Assembly: GCA_000320545.1 (NCBI GenBank)
Contig: ADNK01001727.1
Span: forward strand, 1 to 47,500
Source: Bigelowiella natans CCMP2755
Taxonomy: Eukaryota; Cercozoa; Chlorarachniophyceae
Direction of reading: 5' to 3'
Length of the DNA: 47,500 nucleotides
Made by a program: the position numbers and the translations under genes. This document shows, in pieces, positions 11,718-23,331 of this stretch (position 1 is the stretch's first letter; every line of letters begins with the position of its first letter). The notes below the pieces were generated by a model that was not told where the DNA came from, searched no databases, and saw nothing but the letters and a program-made list of their open reading frames with translations.

Positions 11718-14700
11718 TATGTATATATATAATATTATGATATGAAAATACGTTACGTGTTGTTGTGATTTCAGAGAGACAGAAACTAGCATTGCATGTA
11801 GTCTACTGTTATTAATACGATAGCCTACTACTACTACTACTTTTCATATGGTCATGTGCGTTGAGGGCTTCAATATACAATGAGCTATACAAAGCCAGTC
11901 GTTCTTCCTCTGCTGATCCAAATACTTTCACATCTAAAGCATCCCAGTAGCCCTCTTTTCGCTTCCTCTCCAAGACCTTCTTTTGGGTTTCAGCAGAGTT
12001 AATTTTGTTACACGTCTTATGGCCTCGCCAGTCTCCAAGGCAAATCCTATTCCGCGACAATAATGATCAGAATGATGAGAATAATGATAATGAGCGATAG
12101 ATGAGGAAGAATGATGAGTTGGCATATATTATTAGAAGGTATCAGGGGGAGGGGGGGCGACTAGGCTAGGTAGTAGCATAGATCATTACGATGTTTCACT
12201 TTAGGTAGTAATGTTATACTCCTATTTGTAATAAAATTATTTACCAACAAAATTCATGGCCACACCCCCCTGCGTTATTGCGGCATGTCATATGGTTGCA
12301 TCCTTGATTCTTCTCAATCCATTTCAAGCACTATAAGCAAGAAGAACAAATACATTATGATTGCATGGATATTAACGAGTCGGTGGCAACGACGACGAAG
12401 TTAATGATGATAGTTAAATAAAGTGGACACTTGGCATAGTAGATAATAATATGTTTGTTCAAATAGTGAATAGTTGAAAACTGCCCATCGAAGTCGTCAT
12501 CATCGTGCTATATTCCAACGTAAGCTTCTATCTTACTAATCTCTTTCTCAATCATATTTAATTAATATATGATATATTTAAATATATGTGCGTGTTTTAT
12601 TGTACACATGGCTACTACCCTCGGACACGGCTTGGCTCGTTGTAGAAGCCATTTTTCATTTCTCGTTGCTTCTTCCTTCATCTTGGCTTGCATTTCTTGC
12701 TTTCTTTTTTGAGCGGCCTTTTCCTTCTCCGAGAGTTTGGAGTTATCCATGATCATATTTTCCCAATAAGGTACTAGATTACAGGGTAGCGGCCTATGTG
12801 CCTCCTTACCGCAAAACCTGCAAAAGCTGTAGCCGCAATTACAATGTAGATCTCCTGTATCTCCTTCCCTCGGGATCTGAAAATTAAGGATGATTACAAA
12901 CAGCGATTCAAAAGTAAAGAAGGTGCTACATACGAATATACTCGCACTACACAACATCATTTCTGTCTCCGATTTAGTCTATGCACCACGCGTGTGTTGT
13001 ATTAATTTAGTAATAAACCCAATTCTGGTATTTCTGCTGCTATGTTGACTCTAATTTTTTTTATCTAGGTAAAATAACCTGAAGTGCACGTCCGCATCCA
13101 GCAGCTGGACACCTGACATTGTTTATTTATATAACTTTAAAAAGGATCGATGCCTAAGTGGATAAAATGATACTTTGGGCGGTAATAATTATTGAAAAAT
13201 GGTAATAACCAGATGAGATTGGTATTTGTCTCCACGAAATCAGAAGTAGCAAATTTGAGGTATTTTTCGAATAACCCTTTTGAACAAAACCGTCTAAAAG
13301 CTTCTTTTGGTACCTGAATTCGTAAAAATAGACAAGAAGGTATATAATTTGAAAAACCAAGGAGGAAGAAGTAGAGTGGCCATTCACAGTACAATAATTG
13401 AAGATTTCAGCTTATTTTATTTGTAATAAGCAACATTGCTACCGACAGGGAAAAACTTAACAACAGTGTCTTACCTTTGCCTGGCATTTGTGATACATGC
13501 AAATTGCTGATACACATACTTTGCCAGTTTTCACCTTATCCTCTAGATATCCCGTCCAACAATCATTACAAAACTAAGCAAAACAAGCCAAATGGGGGAT
13601 GAAGACAAACGGACCGATAGAATAATTCATGACTCCCTAGTACAGGGAAAATCATTCATAGATTAATCTCCTTTGTGATTTCTATTAATTTTATAATTGA
13701 ATAATAATCCATGGGTACATAAATACTGTCAGTATATATATTACACGTAATGCTTATGTGTGTATGTATATGTGTATTAAGGAAGTATCGATTACTTAAT
13801 GAGCTAATCAACCACAAGACAAGAAGACCTTATGCCCGCAAGCAATTAACGTGTACGTGTCTTTAGCTAGAACTTCATCGAAGCAAATAGGACATATAAC
13901 CTTTCCAAAATTTATAATTCGTTGATAGAATTTTTGGCAACTATTCCTCTTTTGTAACTCTAAGTCACCTTTCCAGTAACCGAGTTTTGATTCTTTAAAT
14001 CAGAGTCAAATTCCTCAACAATTAGCCCGGCCTCCTTGCGAACCTGTGAATTTCAGTATTTGTCCAAATTTGATATTGCTAATCCCATCTCTATGCCATA
14101 AGGCGTTTAGTTTGTTCTTTAAGACTAGCAACAATTAGTTACCCCCTCAGGGTCCCTGAACCATGCCGATTTCAACATGGCACTATCCCATCTTGCATTA
14201 ACAACCCAGCAGCAGCAGCACAAGGAGTATTGAGAATTTAGTAAGAAGGATCATGATCATAGCAAATACTACTGATTCTAAGTTGTGTGTTGTTACTGGT
14301 AGTGTCTGAGCATAGCTGCTGATTCAGCAATTGATATTTTAAGCTTTTCGGCCACTTCCATTACAAGCTAATATTGATTATTGTTAAAGGTTTTAAATGA
14401 ATAGGGTACAAGTAGAAAATAGGAAAGAAAACTATAATAATATGAAAAATAATACAATATATTTTATAAAATGGCGGGTTTATTTAAAAGATAAAATGGT
14501 GTGGGTAACAGAAGAACATAGCTTTCAGCAGGTTGTGTATTTAACGACTCGACTCTTACATATAGAATAATCTTTCACACCGCATTCCGGATACAATATC
14601 ATTAGCACAAGCACCCGCTGTTACCGCGCCAACTATGATGACAGCCATGAGATGTAGGGTTATGCCCCTTCAAGATGTGGTAAACACTATAGTATGATAA

Positions 14701-14778
14701 CAAACAAATTATTACCTGTGTTTGCTGTTGTTCCAAGTCGGCATGGTCCAAGACTCTATTTAGTAGGATAAGTTGCAT
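10369..14778 (-). CDS. RBR E3 ubiquitin ligase, Ariadne type
   Basis: Exons: 14778-14716, 14367-14297, 14191-14143, 14043-13969, 13900-13829, 13573-13475, 13313-13210, 13112-13079, 12876-12619, 12330-12245, 12046-11841, 11317-11171, 10902-10780, 10632-10369. At least 550 residues. In order: UBA-like start (AAMLRHYQWDSAML), RING1 (CPICFDEV, then CGHKFCNDCW across a splice), IBR (WCPAAGCGRALQ, CNCGYSFCRFCG), a charged helix, Rcat/RING2 (CPRCLKWIEKNQGCNHM then EFCWICLG), and an Ariadne-like C-terminal helical domain (FITEAIQKVLAFRRTLAYSY). The cysteine of GCNHM matches the catalytic thioester cysteine of HHARI-type RBR ligases, so it should take ubiquitin from an E2 and pass it to a substrate. 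All junction phases agree except 11841 to 11317 (phase 1 into 0); the Ariadne domain also looks about 20 residues short there, so one small exon is probably missed. The start ATG at 14778 follows an in-frame TGA. Confidence 0.92.
11624..11714. repeat. (CA)n-(CT)n-(TA)n compound microsatellite
   Basis: About 16 CA units (11624-11656), a CT run (11660-11677) and a TA run (11680-11714). It lies inside the largest intron of the RBR gene, the same intron whose flanking phases disagree. Confidence 0.95.
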
Positions 14779-14824
14779 TCATGCACATTTATTTTGTGGT
14801 TCATGCGTTTGAACCCCAACATCG

Positions 14825-14850
14825 ACACACACACACACACACACACACAC
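14825..14850. repeat. (AC)n microsatellite
   Basis: Thirteen AC units in the 183-bp gap between the stop codon of the PH-like gene (14962) and the start codon of the RBR gene (14778). It therefore sits in the short region that must hold the RBR promoter or 5' UTR. Confidence 0.95.
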
Positions 14851-14961
14851 TATAATCAAGAAAGTTTGTAATAATAACTTGCTACCAGGCAAGATTATTT
14901 CATAACACACGACCAATACTTATGATGGTCTAATATTTTCATTGCCTTTGTTGTAAATCTA

Positions 14962-16386
14962 TTACTTTGTTGTTATCTCATTTGCCACACGTTTGAGCCG
15001 TGGATTGTTTACGGCACCTGTCATCATTGAAAATAATGTCAATAAGTATCATGAATACTTTTGATTTATGTCATGAAGTTTATAACTGATTTCCGTGTCG
15101 ATGAGCACTTCTAGCGCCTCCAGCTTCGTTTTGCCCTCCAATTCAGCTTTAAGTGCCTGACATAATCATTATAATGATGAATGACGGGAGTCTCCTGTAG
15201 TTAAATACTGATTTTGATTTCATGGATAGTACTACAGTGTTCGTCCATTGTAGCTTACGTACATCACATTCTATTTTGAAGCTGGGCATGCATATGCTTA
15301 GTAGCAACTCCAAAATTTTGGCAATAACATACATCACTAAATTCCAGATTCTTTGCCTTGAAACTTTCTGCTTCCTCAATCTCTGCACTGATTTCTAAAT
15401 TAAAATTATAAAACAAAAAATACTTCACACGTTACAGTAATGAGTGGTACGACAACCAATTGTCAAAAACATGATGTCCTATCAAATTATACAGGGAATT
15501 GAGATTGGATTAGAGTTTGCCACCAGAAACCAGCTCCATGATTCCTTTGAACCTTCTCTTTTCATCACCCGTCTTTGAGGCACGAATTACAGCACAACGA
15601 AGACCCGGCCTCTCAGCGACAACAAACAATGCCTTATAAAATAGAACGAGAAATGAGTGGCAGTGGAGAAAGAAATATTACTTAGAATAAATAGCGGCAG
15701 ATCTCGTTTCCACTAGCAATATTAACAGTAAAAGAAAAACTTAATTTTCGAATAAGTGTTATTCTCTTTACCTTATCATCTGCCAAAAACTTCGGAAGAC
15801 CCATCCGCTTCAAAATCTCATTAAAACCGGGCCCTCGAGATACATACAGCTGCATCGAATTGTTAGAAGGTATATGTGAGAAGTGGAGAAGAAGTAATAG
15901 TATGATGCTTATTGTATACCGTTGGCTCAACATTACCATATATTATAGGGTTCTACAGAGGAAATTATGACGGAAAGAAAGGAAATAGCAGCGCTGGAAT
16001 TTTGTAATTCTGACCTCTGATCTAGAAAGAATCCACGCCTGTTGAAATGCACTATCCGATCCCTTTAGGTTATCATTCTTTGAATGACTACCAAGGACTT
16101 CAGACTAAAAACTTCAGCTAATTTTATCACATACCTTCTTTGCACTATACTGCATAAGCATGCCCCGATTTACTACAAATTTTTTCGGTTTCCACCTTGA
16201 TTTCTTAGAACTACCATTCCTCCATAACTCGTAGATGATCTGGGCTTGAACGCTGCAGTTGGTCAATGTTGCGATGGTCAATGTTACGATGACTTCAAAC
16301 AAGTAATGCAATTTCATCAAAAGTGCTTGTTGCAGCAGGGAGATGACAAGAAATCGCACAAAAAAAGTACTAGGCGCTATTTTCAT
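14962..16386 (-). CDS. Small PH-like domain and coiled-coil protein
   Basis: Seven exons with fully consistent phases: 16386-16135, 16104-16015, 15849-15772, 15632-15524, 15394-15333, 15156-15087, 15017-14962, giving 238 residues and a TAA stop. Residues about 50-84 (WRNGSSKKSRWKPKKFVV, then LMQYSAKK) resemble the first strands of a pleckstrin-homology domain, a membrane-lipid or protein binding fold. The middle (LYVSRGPGF, LRCAVIRASKTGDEKRRF) could complete it. The last 70 residues are a charged coiled coil (EISAEIEEAESFKAKN, KAELEGKTKLEALEVL). The first 45 residues from the ATG at 16386 are hydrophobic; either this is a signal or anchor segment, or the true 5' exon lies upstream and splices at the AG before 16247. 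The next gene on the same strand starts only 183 bp away. The PH assignment is by eye and moderate. Confidence 0.7.
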
Positions 16387-17513
16387 TCCCTAAGTTCCAT
16401 TGCAAGTACCAGGTAGGCATTAAATCATGCAATGAATTACTGAGCATGCATACTTAATTACTATACTGAGCCTTGATGTTGTTTTTTGCTAATATGTATG
16501 TTATTACGGAGCTCGAGACTTGGGCCCGGAATTGTAATCATTCTTTGTGTCGAATTTATGGCTGGAAGCCAGTAAGTCTCTCGTATTCTTTGAATTTCCC
16601 AATCCCATCTGATTTATCACCGAAAAAAACATACAAATGAGTCTTCGAAAGTAAAGGGCTACTAATGCAGCATTCAATTTCGAACAACAGAAGTAAATGT
16701 TCGTTCATAAACAAGCCAATAATCATTGCATTCATCTGCCCTAACCTAGAGCAATTGCGTAGAGGTTTGACAAGATACGATACTCGGAACTCTCTCTTCT
16801 CTCTTCTAGATCTATGCCTCGATTGGCAGAGACTTATGTAAATCTATTGTGGCATTGTTGCCGCTGCTTCTCATATGGCAGAAATACCTAAAAATAGCTG
16901 TGCACGCTGTGTTGACCACGAACGATACTGCTTCTAAACGGCCTTTTAGACCTGGAACGTAGAATTGTCGTAAAGATGAATTGAAAGGTGTTATTTAGTT
17001 CGTCCACAAGAAAGTTCTGAATCCACACTTGGAAATATCTCGATTCCGTGTATGTTATTGCAATTTAGGTCTCGGAATTCCAGTCGTTCCTTAAAAAATG
17101 CAGATGAATAACACTGTACTGATGATGAACATTTTTAAATATTTAGACATAAAAGTAAAACCAGAATTCTTGAGTTTATTTGAACAGAATGCATGATTTG
17201 CTTGCAAGAAACAAATCTTCAAGCTGTTTCATTGGCTTTGAGAATTTAAATGTTGTATTTTAAAAAAAATGGAAGTTATTTCGTCATAATGGTAGATTTG
17301 AAGAGATAAAATAAGTCTTAGTCAAGTTCACCCTTCATACAAAGTTGAAGGTCCGCACACCACCCTAGTCCCGCATTGTTGGGACTGAACACGATACATC
17401 GAAGATTATGTTTGCCCCCAATATTTTAAAATTTATTGAAAGCCATGCAGCTACACCTTTGAAGTAAGGTTCTTATTATGAAACTCAAAAATTAGGAGGA
17501 AATCCAAATTGCT
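16387..17513. other. Divergent intergenic region
   Basis: Separates the minus-strand PH-like gene from the plus-strand pyruvate dehydrogenase gene, so promoters for both should lie here. I see no exon, RNA gene or tandem repeat in it. Confidence 0.6.
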
Positions 17514-19129
17514 ATGTTGCGATCATCATTTCGTTCTTTGAGAACTTCGAGTACTTCACTCCACGCGTCTCAGGTTTTGATAAAACACACCACATCTATA
17601 ACAATATCGTTATCATCATCACATGAACACTACCGAAGAGTTGGGTTTGTATTCCAACAAAGAAAGTAAAGCACGGGGGAATTATGGCTCGATGATATTG
17701 GTTGATCCAAAGAGGAGAGTGTAAAGAGAGTAATGTTCATCTAGCTGTGATACATGCACCTTTAGAGTGCAAAGCGTTTAGTAATCTTCTGATAAAATTG
17801 TATAACAGCGGCTGCGTATGATGTCCACTACTGCGGTGATTGAATTCACTCCGTTCAAAGGGTACAAGCTGGACGATATACCCGATAACAAAATAGAGGT
17901 CACCAAGGACGAGTGCATGAAGTATTTCAGGTATAGTTTGGTTTCAGTGATGTTCTTCTATCCTCTGTATTTCACATACACTTACTTACATTATTTTAGG
18001 GAAATGTCGTTGTATCGGAGATTCGAGATCATGGCTGATACTCTCTACAAGCAGCGTCTAATTCGCGGATTTTGCCACCTTTATGATGGACAGGTGTGCA
18101 TTAAATGACATGATTATGACAACAGTATGGAACTTTAAAATCAAAATTGAATCTGTTATATTAATGGTGTATGCCCAAAATACAGATAATACGTGTCCAC
18201 CCTTTGTTTTCGGCAATCATTATTACAAGCATCTGCACATTCAGGAAGCTATCATCACGGGAATGGACGCTGCTGTGGAACACAGCGACTCTTTAATCAC
18301 ATCTTACCGTTGCCACGCCCATCAAATTTCCCGAGGTGATACACCAGCTAATGTGTATGCTGAGCTTCTAGGGAGGCAAACTGGTTGCTCCAAAGGAAAG
18401 GGAGGCTCGATGCACATGTACCGATCAAAGTCGAATTTCTTTGGGGGTAATGGCATTGTTGGAGCTCAAGTACCACTTGGAGCAGGATTGGGTTTTAGCC
18501 ACAAATACAAGGAAGATGGGGGAATTGCTATATCAATGTATGGTGACGGAGCCGCTAATCAAGGTCAGGTTTTCGAGGCTGCGAATATGGCCGCCCTATG
18601 GAAGCTGCCGGTAGCTTTCGTCTGCGAAAACAATCAATATGGAATGGGGACATCAGTGGAGAGGCATGCTTTCAACTCTGATTTCTATACTCGAGGACAC
18701 TATATCCCTGGAATATGGATTGATGGTATGGACGTCTTAGCGGTCAAAAAGGGTTTCGAGTATATTAAGAAATATTGCAATGAGGGGGAAGGGCGACCCA
18801 TATTTGTTGAATGCCAAACCTACCGTTATCACGGGCATTCAATGTCTGATCCTGGAATCAGCTACCGTACACGAGAGGAAGTACAAAGTGTAAGGAAGGG
18901 TAGAGATTGCATTGAAAATATGAGGAACCTTATCATTGACCAAGAATGGGCAGAGCCTGATGAACTTAAGGCAATTGAGAAAGAAATCAGGAAAGAGATC
19001 GATGCTGCTGTTAAAGAGGCAAAGGCTGCAACTGAATTATCTGGAGATAAGCTCACTGAAGATATTTATAAAGGCGAGTATCCTCCTTTCATTCGTATGA
19101 TCGATGAAAAAACCTCCATACAGTATTGA
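17514..19129 (+). CDS. PDHA1: Pyruvate dehydrogenase E1 component, alpha subunit (mitochondrial)
   Basis: Exons 17514-17573, 17809-17930, 18000-18093 and 18245-19129 join in phase to 386 residues, the usual length for the family. The protein is the thiamine-diphosphate-dependent E1 alpha subunit that, with E1 beta, decarboxylates pyruvate and reductively acetylates E2 lipoyl groups in the mitochondrial matrix. Visible landmarks are [17 protein letters not shown], the thiamine-diphosphate motif starting GDGAANQGQ and ending ENNQYG, and the phosphorylation loop [12 protein letters not shown], whose serine is the regulatory kinase site in animals. The first exon encodes a typical presequence (Ser/Thr/Arg/Leu, no acidic residue; begins [10 protein letters not shown]) and joins RLRMMS, so the ATG at 17818 is internal. 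Donors are weak beyond GT (GTTTTG, GTATAG, GTGTGC). The identity is certain; only the first-exon splice is inferred. Confidence 0.97.
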
Positions 19130-20300
19130 AGAAATTTATAAGGTTCCAATGTGCAAACGATGATATGATGAATGCTACAACTTTGCATATGTTTTCTACT
19201 TTGTAGAGTATTTGTGAAGTGAGTCGTCGTATTGCTCATTTCATGTGGAGTTTTTGAGCAATTCTAGGGACAATCAGTCTTGACAAATAAAGAATGTGTG
19301 ACAAGTACAACCTTCAGGGAAAAGGCTATGTGATGACATATATGTGATACTTATACTTGAATACCATGATGGTTGAAGGTGCGGTTACTATATTATAAGG
19401 TTCTGTGAAGTACTGTGGTGTAGAGATTACATTCTTGTTAAGTTGTCATCTTGATCACGGAATGTAATGACATGGATGATGTTAAAATTCAAAAATGGCT
19501 TTGTGAAAATTAATCATAGACAATGCATGAGCAAAAATTATAGCGATGAATTCTCCACGATGACACGCATTGGCGAAATGGTCGTGCATGCTAGCATGGC
19601 ACACTCGATCTTTGCTGGGCAGTTTTTGAGTCAAAGATTTTTCCGCAGCAAATGAGTAGCGGGAGCATCTCTAGATCCACCACTTGGACGAAACGCTTTT
19701 GTTCATTCTGGATATTGGATTCACTGCAACAAACCATTTTGCGGTGGCACATCTAGACATGCACGCGGCGGCGATGCTCGCTAGTAGCTAGTAGCTCATT
19801 TTTCGACTTTTCAGCGTTCAATGTGCCAAAAAATGAACAATGTGTGTGACTTTTTTTGCCAAAATTAATGAGTGTAGCTGCACGATGCTGGCACACGCTG
19901 GGCACGTTGCAAGGCATTCAAGGAAAAAAATGAAATACAAAGGAAAGAGTCGATTTTGGGCGCAACAACGGCGGCCTGCGCTAGCTAGCTAGTGCGGCAT
20001 AGGGTTGCACGTATAACGCCAAACAGATTTTGATGTTTGTGTGCTACACACATGTGTGCATGTTCAACCCTGACGAAAGTTAAAGTCCGCACATCTATTA
20101 GTGTTTTCACTAGAAAGTTACATGGACAATGGGCATGATGATTGTTTCTCGCACGACCGGGTAAATGAGTTCTAACGCCGTGGGCTCCATCGTGAGATAC
20201 AATGCAGATCTGCTCACAACATTTTATTACAGACCTTTCCTGCAGAACACGTACCCACTTTTGTTACTTCCATGATGCTGCTGCTTTGCCTGCTTCCAGC
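19130..20300. other. Convergent intergenic region
   Basis: Lies between the 3' ends of the pyruvate dehydrogenase (plus) and glycosyltransferase (minus) genes. It holds short CTAG-type motifs (GCTAGTAGCTAGTAGCTC near 19780, CTAGCTAGCTAG near 19980) and no exon I can support. The open frame at 19467-19655 has no recognisable features. Confidence 0.6.
19286..19291 (+). terminator. Candidate polyadenylation signal AATAAA
   Basis: An AATAAA hexamer 157 bases downstream of the pyruvate dehydrogenase stop codon, in the right orientation for that gene. Only the hexamer supports it. Confidence 0.4.
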
Positions 20301-21006
20301 TTATATGTTGAGGTCTGCTGCTGTAGTTTTAGTGCCCGTCGCCACCACGTAGGCGCCTTGAATTACTTTCGCAAACAGGTCGGAGTCTACATGCACGCGC
20401 CTCGTGTCACGGTTACTGTTCCCTGTTGGCTGATCGATAATGATGGGGTCTAAGTAGAACCACTTGACACCGGACGCTAGAATGCCGTCCGCGATGTTCA
20501 CCATCGTGTACGCGGCACACGACCGCGTGCAGGGTGAATGGGGATTCTCATAGTTCTCCTTGGGTATGGGCATACAGCAGTATCCAGCTCGGAGAGTCAC
20601 CTACGGTTTGCGTTGTTATCAACCATAGTGTTGGTCGAGGAGGACTCAAATTGTTTTCCCCTTTAAAATTAGATTAATGAAGCAATGATGTCCACGAAGA
20701 CAGAAACCAAATACAGTGAGAGTACAAAGACGACGAAGGTTCCCACGACAAATCGAATTATTTACTATTTTGATATCACCACCACAGGCATCATTACATT
20801 AAATCGTCGTCATAATCATTCTTACCTCGATTGCTACTGATCCTGGTCTCATCCAGAGCGCATTGCTCAAACCAGAGCCATGGGATGCCGCGAGGACCGC
20901 AGTTCCTGAAGGAACGAACACAGCAGTAATGAAAGGGAGAGATAGATTGATCTCATTAATGGATATGCAACACCGTTACCCATGAATCCACGGATCATGA
21001 TGACAG

Positions 21007-21043
<37 letters not shown>

Positions 21044-22554
21044 AGTATCGTCATTTACCGACAGAAGAAAGGTTTATGTTATCATTACCATCGCCACCTC
21101 TATCACCTCCACCACTACTAACACCACCATAGTCAACATCGATCATAGTTTTTCTGCTTCCGACCGGCCATAATTTTCAGCTGCTCTTTGAAAGAATACT
21201 TTTTCTTCGCTTTTGGATGGAAATCCAACACCTTTATCTTAAGTTCTGTCTGACAAAGTCGTTGCATAAGTGGTTTCTCTAGCCCAGTCTTTGCATCCAC
21301 AAGGAGTCGACGCTTACCACGTTCTCCCGCGAGATGACGACGATAGGACTCAGGCGGCGATCTAGGGTCTGGGTACACTCCTCTCTGAATAACCACCACC
21401 CCTCCTTCATGTCGCTTCCTTGTTGTGATGTCTAGTCCACTGCGGAAAGCCTCAGCAAATCCCTGGTACATGCGCAGGGGCTTGCGATTCACAACCACCT
21501 TGGACATAGCAAGTCGGAGAGATGTCTCGCCGACTTGGTGCTGAATTAGTCCATTTGCTAGGGCGTAGTCATGGCAGCGACTTGGCATCTCGTTCCAAGG
21601 TGCGGCGTAGACCTTTTGGAAATAAGTTTTCCTTGCCTGCTGCTCCGCCGCCGCCTCCTCGTGGCTGTAAAAGATAACTTCGCCGAATGCGCTCATCATC
21701 TCCAGCTTCATTTTCTTTACATCCGGATCGAGATCTAGCTCATCCTCTTTATTCCAAAAGACTACAAAGTGGATTGGGCGAGGCAAATTTGCCTTTTCGA
21801 TCTGTCGTTTCCACAAAAAGGAGCATATCGCAACCCCTGCTCGAAGGGTGTGATCGAGGTTCACCTCCGTCTCCATCTCCACGACCAAAGCACTGCCAAC
21901 TCCCGCGTTTCCTGAGATCTGTTCTGCGACCACTCCGAAAGGATCCACATGCACCGATTGTACGCTATGGATTCCGCAGGGAGTGGGAGAGTGATAAACT
22001 GGAAACTCCTGCTCTGTTTGGCTTTCAGGTACAACTTGAACTCTGAAGTTGGCGTTGGAGGTGCCAGCAGACTGGACCCATTCGACCCACTCTTCCGAAC
22101 CAACCTGCATTCCTTGTGTTTGGGTAGCTGAGAAGATTGTCTCTGGATCAGAGACAAGTCTGTCACAGGTGTTGAATTCGCTACCAGCTGACGAATTATG
22201 CTGCAGGAACCCAGCGAAGTTCTTGAGCTGGTTGGCCTTCTTCGTCGGTATCTCTTTTTGCAGCACAACGCTCGTTGGAAATCCGAAAATAATCCGCGCA
22301 AGTATTGCAGGGATGCTAGAAACCGCATCTGTTCTGAAGACGAGACTCCATCGAAATTCAACCTGGACGGTCACTATGATGATCGCAAGAATTCCAAAAG
22401 CCAGAGTGATGGACATAGAATGCTTCTTTAAGAAACCAAAAACAGGCAAAACATTGTAGCTCCGGGAGTTGGAGGCTTTCACATTACTATTCTTCGTCTT
22501 CCCTGTCGAAGACACCTTGCGTCTCCGAGCCAGATGCATCGGGCGGATTCTCAA
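20301..22554 (-). CDS. GT61-family glycosyltransferase, type II membrane protein
   Basis: Exons 22554-21165, 20905-20826 and 20600-20301 join in phase to 589 residues. Basic N-terminus, then one membrane anchor at about 48-65 (ITLAFGILAIIIVTVQV), then a lumenal catalytic part: the usual type II layout of a Golgi or ER transferase. Family support comes from SFKEQLKIMA at the end of exon 1, which joins TAVLAASHGSGLSN and MRPGSVAIE in exon 2. This is the conserved HGAGLTN-type block of GT61 (DUF563) enzymes, which include plant arabinoxylan xylosyltransferases and EGF-domain O-GlcNAc transferases. Sugar and acceptor cannot be told from sequence. The first donor is GTCGGA, non-consensus after GT, but the joined block is convincing. 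The retrotransposon is inserted 412 bp upstream in opposite orientation and may have separated the gene from promoter elements. Confidence 0.88.
21007..21043. repeat. (TGA)n microsatellite in an intron
   Basis: Twelve TGA units in the first intron of the GT61 gene. Confidence 0.95.
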
Positions 22555-22966
22555 GGATCAGGCGCAGACACGGTTACGTGTATCGATTTATGGATTTTCT
22601 CTCTGGAGAGTCTCGAGAAATCCTATAGGAAATCTCCTGACTCGAAACTATAAAAAAAAAGTGCATTGCATGTGGATCTAAAACGATGGAAATTTTCCTC
22701 AAAACAGAAAAGAAATCCTGAAATCCCATCTTCGGACACTCCACCGTCTTCGGACACTCCACCGTCTTCGGACAGCCACAAGAGACAGACCGTCGGACAC
22801 ATCTCCGGACAGTCAGAAGAGACAGACCTTCGGACACCTTTGGACGCGTCGGACAAAAAGACCATCTCCATGGAAACGCATTCATCTTGTAGCATTTTCT
22901 CACGACCTTGTGATTCCACCTGGACATTGCTAGATTGATGAGACACATGCATGTCGCTGTTCATGA
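22555..22966. other. Left flank of the retrotransposon, with short tandem repeats
   Basis: Upstream region of the GT61 gene. At about 22730-22778 an 18-base unit (CTTCGGACACTCCACCGT) is repeated two and a half times and followed by degenerate CGGACA motifs to about 22850. The last four bases, ATGA, are the target-site duplication. Confidence 0.75.
22963..22966. repeat. Target-site duplication ATGA (left copy)
   Basis: The four bases before the terminal TG of the left LTR are ATGA, and the four after the terminal CA of the right LTR (28683-28686) are also ATGA. A 4-bp duplication is at the short end of the range for Ty3/gypsy integrases. Confidence 0.85.
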
Positions 22967-23292
22967 TGTAGCGCGTACCACTACGCGGGCACAAGTCACG
23001 TGCGACAACAAAGGGGTTGTCGCGGATATAGAATATAGATAACGTAGATATTAATACAGCATAGGCACGTGGGTTCCGGCGGGACTCATGGCAGCACACC
23101 GGAAGTGTGCTGCCCCACGTGCGGCGGCATTCGCGAAAGCTTCGCGAATGATTACGCAGTGCACGATTTAATAAAAATATAATCTTTAATAAAAATAAAC
23201 ACAACTCTTCAAAAGGAAGCAAACGTGCCTTTCCCCCCCCCTGCCTACTTGTGCACGTAGCGCCTCGGCCTGTGAACACCTTACGCGCAACA
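22967..23292 (+). repeat. 5' LTR
   Basis: 326 bp, TG...CA ends. It holds three CACGTG hexamers (22997, 23066, 23116), two strong inverted repeats (see the regulatory entry), an AT-rich block around 23165-23200 with AATAAA-type motifs that could serve as promoter or polyadenylation signal, and a run of C at 23233-23241. Confidence 0.97.
23065..23150 (+). promoter_or_regulatory. LTR nested inverted repeats with CACGTG boxes
   Basis: GCACGTGGG (23065-23073) pairs with CCCACGTGC (23114-23122). Inside it GCAGCACAC (23091-23099) pairs with GTGTGCTGC (23105-23113). Immediately after, CATTCGCGAA and TTCGCGAATG (23128-23150) form a 10-bp stem with a 3-base loop. The same set recurs in the right LTR at 28455-28540. 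CACGTG is the core of E-box/G-box sites; whether it works so here is unknown. Confidence 0.6.
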
Positions 23293-23297
23293 ACCTT

Positions 23298-23315
23298 TGG
23301 CTTCCACACACGGGA
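23298..23315 (+). other. Candidate primer binding site
   Basis: TGGCTTCCACACACGGGA starts 5 bases after the left LTR. TGG would pair with the CCA end of a tRNA primer. I could not match it to a specific tRNA. Confidence 0.45.
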
Positions 23316-23331
23316 AACGATTTGACTAACA

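Noticed and set aside
17818-18108. Pyruvate dehydrogenase starting at 17818 with unspliced first intron
   Set aside because: The read-through parts ([11 protein letters not shown] and onward) break the conserved E1 alpha alignment, which the 69-base intron restores.
21861-22361. 166-codon minus-strand open frame inside the GT61 gene
   Set aside because: Same strand, different frame from the GT61 exon, which has the membrane anchor and family motifs.
22623-23309. 228-codon minus-strand open frame over the 5' LTR (and its echo at 28310-28747)
   Set aside because: It reads the LTR antisense and recurs in both copies only because the LTRs are the same sequence.
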